Source: Periconia sp. R9002
Taxonomy: Eukaryota > Ascomycota > Dothideomycetes > Pleosporales > Periconiaceae
Assembly (NCBI GenBank): GCA_023627715.1
Contig: JAMAHW010000012.1
Coordinates: 62,001 to 126,000 of the forward strand
Reading direction: 5' to 3'
Length of the DNA: 64,000 nt
The notes below the pieces were generated by a model. That model worked only from the letters and a program-made list of their open reading frames with translations. It did not search any database and had not been told where the DNA came from. The first letter of the stretch is position 1, and each line of letters begins with the position of its first letter. Shown here piece after piece: positions 58,392 to 64,000 of the stretch. The translations under genes were made by a program, and so were the position numbers.

Positions 58392-59988
58392 TCAGGCAGG
58401 CGACATGTTATACTCCCTACTCCTACTCACCATGAGCTCGAGTAGGTCTTTGTTCTGTTGCCGTTTTTCATCAAAATCCAACCGGGGATTGATCCAACCC
58501 TCGGAATCTGTATGCAGTAGTTCTCTCGCGAGCTCTTGCCCCCGATGGAAGTCTCGGTGTTTTTGGAACTGTTCTTTGTGTTTTTCAACATCACTGAAGC
58601 TGAACGGACACTCCCCACTGAAACCGAGCTCACCCCAATCTTTGAATATCTCAATCAAGCACGCTCGAAGTGGTATACCGCCCTCGTCATGGCCATCGCT
58701 GCAGCGAATGAAGAGTTCCTTGAGGTAATATGGAACAATCAAAGCCTTGTATCCAACATTGTTGTGCGCTGTAGTCACCAGTTCATAGGTTTTAGCTAGC
58801 TTTCCCTGTTGTAGTTTGTGATCTGCTATATTCTTGTCGCGCGCATTCATTTGGCTGTAATCAGATAGCAAGACAGGCAAATCAGATCCGATAACGAAAT
58901 CTTTGTCAATCAACAAGAATTCTGGGAAACGAGCTTGCAGCAATGCGGGCAATATCCCATAGACTGCCAGTCGAGTACAGAAACAATCTTGATAGGCTCT
59001 GTATCAGATACAAATATGTTACCCAGGTGAAGATAGATCTGTATGCCACAAAGGTGGTCGGGAAACCTTATCAATAAGTGTACCTTAATCCAAACGTAGG
59101 ATGACTTCTCGGGCCATCTAAAGAACAGTATATTATTCAGATAAAGAATCTCGCGGTGGGCCGTATACAGTGATAGATCCCTTTCCCAGACGCTGAGTCT
59201 CATGATCAACGAGAGCGACCCCGAAAGAAGCTGAACTTGTCCCTATAAAATCGTGAGCAAAAGGCGTGCGAGCAGATCTGCCTCAAGTACACGTGATCAA
59301 CTTACATGGACCTGGTTCCTGCACAGGAACAACCATTTGGTCACCGCTTTTGAACCACCTTCGGACACACGACGGCCCAGTGCAGAATTACCCGGAAGGA
59401 TCAGATTCTGGATCTAAAGGCACCCAGGCATCGTTTACCACTAAGTCGCGGAGATAAAGGCTACCAATTGCAGGGAATCGGATTCTAGTCATTTCTCCCT
59501 CGAATTTTCCTATCTGTTTCACAAAGAGAAATTGTTCAAGATCGGACATTTGTCCCCATTTCTTAAATAGTTGGATACCAGGTGCCCTCCCCATGATGAT
59601 GTACTCAGCTCCGACGGGGTTAGTTTGCTCTTTAGACCAGGCCAAAACCTTTGGAACAGGAACTTGTGTGTGCTGGTCAACTGTTTCCAACAACTTTTAG
59701 CGTTGAGCGGAATTACATACATCGAGTGCTAATCGCCTTACGATATTTCAGTACAGCCACTTCTGAAGCCGTTGTGCACTCAGAAGGCCCTGCTATAGGA
59801 AATGGTATTTTAGCTATGATTTCGCTCCTATCTTCCTTCTTGAGAAGTAACGCCCTGCTAAAGCCGCCTTCCATTTTGTCGATTGTTCTCACTGGAGAGT
59901 ATGATTCGCCAGCAGCTGCGGCGATTGCACACAGTTGATCAATATCGAATTGCGCAAATCTGCGACTTCGAGCTCTCTCTTCATTCAT
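58392..59988 (-). pseudogene. APH-family phosphotransferase, AIM9-like, disrupted
   Basis: The start at 59988 and a first intron (59741-59681) look normal and give KYLDQHTQVPVPKVLAWSKE, the typical kinase-like N-lobe. Then the frame is broken. An in-frame TAA lies at 59390-59388, where the family has Lys in GKFCxGPS (here G-stop-FCTGPS). A 4-base insertion splits the conserved HTDLHLGN into HTDL and HLGN near 59030. A 1-base deletion follows DWQS near 58950, after which LPALLQARFPEFL continues in another frame. Stops near 59130 also interrupt the region after GPW. The remaining C-terminal frame (58952-58392) is long and well preserved, so the loss is probably recent. The fold phosphorylates small molecules or is a mitochondrial quality protein in yeast AIM9; here it should be inactive. 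Confidence 0.8.
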
Positions 59989-60411
59989 TAAAAAATGACC
60001 ATTCCTATAGTGAAATAAATCATCACGTCCGACAGGGGCAATCTGGTGCAGTCAGTGAGTTGCATATAGATGCGTCAAATACCAAAGCATACCTCGGCAG
60101 GTGATCGACACAGGTTTTAGGCATTGGGCTCTAAATCCGACCAAATTCCTATTCCAATGTTCTTTGATGACTTGACGATAAGAGAGAGATGGTGACTTGA
60201 TGATCCTCATCGCTGACCGATAGCGTGTTCAGATGAAGAGTGTTTGTTCTGTACCGTGAGTGACATCGGAGAAGCCAAGTCATGCATCCGACCAAGCGCT
60301 AAGCACGACTCGGACACTACATCTTCCAGACTATGCCTGACGGAAGGATACGGTATAAACATAGTATTAAGGGCCGTACCTAGATTTCTGAATTATCGCA
60401 TATCCTCCAAA
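59989..60411. other. Gap between pseudogene and regulator
   Basis: No gene recognised. Confidence 0.5.
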
Positions 60412-61974
60412 TTAAGCCAGTGAAATCAACTTTCCTCTAAAACCGCCTTTGACCCCGGGTCTCGCCTCTCCACCCCCGGCTTCCCCAGCCCTCAAATCCC
60501 AATCGCGAAACCTTTTCTCAATAAGGCGTCTGGCAAGCCTCACACTTCCTAAATTCCTTGCCTGCAATATCAAGCCAAGACGTTCGAGAACGAACCGGCG
60601 GTGTTCTTCATTCTGTGGACTCGTGTTGCCAAGAACAAACAACGGCCACAACAGCGCAGGAGTAACAGGAAGATTTCGTAGCTGCGTGACAAGAGAATCG
60701 GTGAGCTGCGTGATCTTTGTGGATTCGAGGGTGTTGATTGCGGGAGAGCAGGAGTGGAGACGGTAATTAAGATAGAGGAGGGCAGTTGTGCGTTTTGCTT
60801 CTGCTACAAGAGCGATGTTTGGGTTGGGGCTTGATGGGGGCGCACGTTGGCGAATGGTTTGGAGAGAGCGTTCGAGGCGAGAGCGTGTCCCATCTAAACG
60901 GGTTGTTTCTTGGGTAGTTAGGGTACGCGTAGCGGTGATGCTGTCAAGTTTTGATCCGACGGTGGAAATCTCATTGATGACGTCGAGTAAACCCCTTGAA
61001 CATCCCATGAGGGGGTCAATTTCCTCCATGTCGTCTTCGTCGAGCCATGTGTACGACGTGGATGTAGAATTCGAATCCCCAGCTGTATGACCCATGATAT
61101 CATGGGCTACAAAATACATCAGGCAGAATTTGCGCAGCATCTGACTTTCCGTGCAGTTGGTGTCGAGGTCTAGATTGTTGATGAGAGTCAGGCCGCCGCG
61201 GAGGTGTGTCATCCATGAATCACTGCATCCGTCGACAATATCCCCGAAGCATAACATCAGCACAGCTGCAATGAACGGCCAGCTGATGGATCCGGAGGTG
61301 ATGGTTTCTTGGAGGCCTTTGAGTGCGCGAGATTTGTATACCCAAGATTCCTTTTCGAACCTTCGATCATTGACCAAGCGGAGTTCGGTAGCGGCAATTG
61401 ATATAACTGCGTCGCGCAGGGGGGGATATATTGTGGCCATAGGGGTTACGTAGTAGAGGTATGGGTTGTCCGTTGGACTTAACGAGCAATTAGGACATAT
61501 TGCAGCGATGAAATAGTCGAAGAGATATGCTTCGTTGGCAAGAAGCGTGTCAAAATGTGATAAGGCGGTAGTTGGGTTAGGAAAACTCATTCTTTGTATC
61601 CTGCTTTCCTCATTGACTTCTTCATCGCTCATTTCGATATCGGTTGTGCCCTCAAAGTTCTGGGAAGATGTATGCAGGAAGATGGGGTCACCTTCAGTTC
61701 TTACAAAGTAGGCCTGACCGATCTGGCCATCGTAATGAACATCTCTTTTCACATTTTTGCGTTTTGACCAGGTGCCTTCTCGCCCCAGACAAATTCCACG
61801 TTGCGCAGCATCTTCTTGCCATAGCAGTCGCATGCCGTATTCGCATTGCAGGTCTAGTCGGGAGCATCGAGCACACGCGGGCCGTTCCTCTGTACATCGG
61901 ACGTGTTTAGCTTTACACGACCAGCACCCGGTACGGCGACGGGCATCCCCGTCGGTTCGTTGTTGTCGTCGCAT
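60412..61974 (-). CDS. Zn2Cys6 transcription factor with C-terminal fungal TF domain (520 aa)
   Basis: ATG at 61974 was chosen because the zinc cluster follows directly; the frame is open for another 46 codons upstream, but these are Ser/Thr/Pro-rich and may be leader. The motif is C17-x2-C20-x6-C27-x6-C34-x2-C37-x6-C44. The remainder resembles the PF11951-type fungal regulator (ALSHFDTLLANEAYLFDYFI, AVISIAATELRLVNDRR, SWPFIAAVLMLCFGDI). An acidic tract (EMSDEEVNEES) sits between. Single exon. The oxidase gene at 62369-63847 lies just upstream on the same strand, so the factor might control it, though this is only a guess from position. Confidence 0.85.
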   Translation of the reverse strand: MRRQQRTDGDARRRTGCWSCKAKHVRCTEERPACARCSRLDLQCEYGMRLLWQEDAAQRGICLGREGTWSKRKNVKRDVHYDGQIGQAYFVRTEGDPIFLHTSSQNFEGTTDIEMSDEEVNEESRIQRMSFPNPTTALSHFDTLLANEAYLFDYFIAAICPNCSLSPTDNPYLYYVTPMATIYPPLRDAVISIAATELRLVNDRRFEKESWVYKSRALKGLQETITSGSISWPFIAAVLMLCFGDIVDGCSDSWMTHLRGGLTLINNLDLDTNCTESQMLRKFCLMYFVAHDIMGHTAGDSNSTSTSYTWLDEDDMEEIDPLMGCSRGLLDVINEISTVGSKLDSITATRTLTTQETTRLDGTRSRLERSLQTIRQRAPPSSPNPNIALVAEAKRTTALLYLNYRLHSCSPAINTLESTKITQLTDSLVTQLRNLPVTPALLWPLFVLGNTSPQNEEHRRFVLERLGLILQARNLGSVRLARRLIEKRFRDWDLRAGEAGGGEARPGVKGGFRGKLISLA

Positions 61975-62368
61975 TGGGTAAAGTATAGTGGGGTATTCTC
62001 TGGGGTCTCGGAGTATTTGAAGGGTCTTGGGGTGAGTGTGGGTTGGAGGCCGGCGTGTCATGGAAGATGACGGTGAGGCACGTGACGAGACACGGGGAAT
62101 TGTGGGGAACAAGGCTAACCTACAGGGGTTAGACTCCGCGGAGCTAGCCCCTCTCTTATCGAAGTTAAGGTTTGGTGATCATCAATATCAATTGATAAAA
62201 GCTGCAATTTGTAAGCAAAGAGTCTGCGCTCTCGATACTTGTCGAAGGAACTGATTACCAAAATTTCAATGTTGGTAAAAAACAGCACTATTCCATTATC
62301 TCTCCGGAAACGTTAGCATCAATTTCCTCTCATCCAAAATGGTGCTCAACTGGATCCTCAGGTGCTCA
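61975..62368. other. Short gap between regulator and oxidase genes
   Basis: Contains the regulator's presumed promoter and the oxidase 3' end. Nothing else recognised. Confidence 0.5.
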
Positions 62369-63847
62369 TTACAACCTCGACCTGACAGCCTGACCATTTT
62401 GATCACATCCATCCCTCCTTTTCTCGACCTCACGAATATCTTTCACATCCCCAACTCTCCAATTCAAATCCTCTTTGCCGTCACTCTCTCCTTCTTTCCA
62501 TTTCCATCTCTTCACCTCTTGCTTCCCCATTGCCACAACATCAACCACCCACTCCCCAAAAACGGGCAGCATCTTGAACGCATGACCCGAATCACCGCCA
62601 GCGAGAACTAATCCCTCATACCCCGGCACATAGTCAATAACATAGTCGCTATCCGCCGTATCCGCACACCAGCACATGAACCTCTTCACCAACGGTCTGT
62701 TCGCAAACTCTGGTAACGCATGCTCCAACAACCTCCTAATAGAAACTTCATCCGCGTGCGGAATCCCAGAGTTTTCTTCAGCATCAACAGGTGGTACGCT
62801 GCTCTCTGTGTCGCCCCGATTTGTATACCCTGCCCCGTGCGCACATAATTTGATCCACCACTCCTCCCTCCCATGTTCCTCCACCTTCACGGGCTCAAAG
62901 AAAAACCCTAAATCTCTACAATTCACAACTGGGACGCCCATCAATTGATTTGCCTCGTCCTTGCTGATCTTCACATGCCCCACCGCCCACGCTTTCGCTG
63001 TCAACTGCTTTCCTGCGCACGGCAGGACTCGCGCTGTATGCGCACCTAGCGCGAGGACCACAACATCCGCGCAATGAAGCTCTCCGTTTACGGTGCGTAC
63101 GTAAGGCTTCGCGCCTAGGAACGTTTTCGCTATTTCGAGGTCGGGGAGGATCGCCTTCGCGCGACCTTCCCTGCCGAGTTTGAAAGTCACGCCCCTCTTT
63201 ACTAGTTCGGTATAAACTGCTTTAAGAGCGGGGGTGGCGTGTGCGTAGCCTGCGTTCGTGTTGAGATAGCCTGACCAACCTGGGAGTAAGCCGGTTAGCT
63301 GAGGTGCGGCTTTTTGGACGTGCGTCGAAGATAGAAGCAGGGTGAGGCAATCTGATGGGTGTTGCGATTGGTAAGTCAGAGATTTTATGAGGCGAGATAC
63401 GTGAGATGTTGCTTTTGCTGGGGCGGTAGAAGTCGTGGTTACGAGGTAGCCTACGTGTCGGTAGTGTGGGGCGAAGAGGGGGTGGGTAAGCCATGTGCGA
63501 ATTGCTTTCTGCCCGATTGAATATTAATTCAGAATCTTAAGATGTTTCTTCCTGGGGTATTAAATTCTTTCGGTGGGATATCTCCAGAGCGCGCGAGGAT
63601 GTAAGACAGGGGAACCTACCAACGCCAGCCCCCCATACCACTCATCTTCGTAGTCTGCACGAACAATCTTATTCACATCGTTCCCTGCGCTCCAAGCCGA
63701 TGGCACCTCGTCGCCGCAGTCAAGCACTGTGATATTCTGGAACCCACGCTCTGTGAGTTGAAATGCCGTTGATAGACCAATTGTACCGGCGCCTACAATC
63801 AACACAGTCTTGTTCTTATTCTCTGTGGAGGTTTGGGTAGACGTCAT
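62369..63847 (-). CDS. FAD-dependent amine oxidase of amadoriase/saccharopine-oxidase type (455 aa)
   Basis: Two exons, 63847-63620 and 63508-62369, with a 111-nt intron (GTAGGT ... GGGCAG), phase 0, joining GGLALKAIRTWL. The N-terminal VLIVGAGTIGLSTAFQL is the FAD-binding fold, followed by the DAO-family SAGNDVNKIVR region and, near the C-terminus, RFMCWCADTADSDYVI and GGDSGHAFKMLPVFG, a signature of fungal fructosyl-amino-acid oxidases and saccharopine/sarcosine oxidases. These oxidise secondary amines with FAD and release hydrogen peroxide. The exact substrate cannot be chosen by eye. The C-terminus lacks a clear peroxisomal tripeptide (it ends SRL, which could act as one, since SRL is an accepted PTS1). 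Confidence 0.88.
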
Positions 63848-64000
63848 TGCGGGTGGGTGTAATTTCGGAGTCTATTGCGGTGGAAGCAAAGAGGTAGATA
63901 AGAAATTTCCCGTCAGCAGCAATACGTATATAATTGAAATCGACAGGAACGGATATTATGGTGGGAAAATTGATGTCTAAAGAAAAGGACGGGAGAAACC
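63848..64000. other. Promoter side of the oxidase gene
   Basis: Only 153 bases; nothing specific recognised. Confidence 0.4.

Noticed and set aside
22230..59390. TAA read as Lys (codon reassignment), since two broken genes show Lys-to-TAA at conserved positions
   Set aside because: TAA ends other intact genes in the window, for example the SDR at 42774 and the esterase at 51869, and the phosphotransferase also has indels. Two independent mutations are simpler.

Overview
The window is genomic DNA of a filamentous ascomycete (Pezizomycotina). The signs are many short spliceosomal introns of about 50-80 nt with GT-AG ends and CTAAC-like branch points, two HET-domain proteins, several Zn2Cys6 regulators, an AA13 starch monooxygenase and a non-reducing polyketide synthase. 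The exact class or species cannot be read from the sequence. Coordinates of multi-exon genes come from splice-site and frame reasoning by eye, without RNA data.

Left part (1-6.9 kb): the 3' part of a HET-domain gene cut by the window edge, a long atypical RING protein with an internal 111-bp tandem repeat, a three-exon DLH-like hydrolase/SnoaL fusion, and an intron-containing tRNA-Glu.

Polyketide region (7.7-26.2 kb): an AflR-type Zn2Cys6 regulator, a relic MFS transporter, an intact four-exon FAD monooxygenase, a relic second FAD monooxygenase, a SAT-KS-AT-PT-ACP-ACP-TE polyketide synthase, a second Zn2Cys6 regulator and a relic third FAD monooxygenase. This looks like an aromatic polyketide cluster in decay. 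The synthase has an in-frame TAA in its thioesterase, upstream of the predicted catalytic histidine, and at least three accessory genes are broken.

Middle (27-37 kb): a six-exon gene joining a Zn2Cys6 DNA-binding motif, a complete protein-kinase domain and two C-terminal membrane segments, which is the most unusual architecture here. It is followed by a GNAT acetyltransferase, a second atypical RING gene related to the first, and an EthD-like two-domain protein.

Starch module (37.2-41 kb): an AA13 copper monooxygenase and a GH13 alpha-amylase with CBM20 are divergently transcribed from one shared 0.9-kb promoter region. They should act together on extracellular starch.

Right part (41.8-64 kb): a short-chain dehydrogenase, a DUF2306-type membrane protein, a 2.8-kb stretch without genes, an unknown single-pass membrane protein, a full HET protein, an HSL-type esterase with a GC-AG intron, an MDR oxidoreductase, a secreted cysteine-containing repeat protein, a small secreted repeat precursor with dibasic (KEX2-like) sites, a broken APH/AIM9-like phosphotransferase, a Zn2Cys6 regulator with an acidic middle, and a FAD amine oxidase of the amadoriase/saccharopine oxidase kind.
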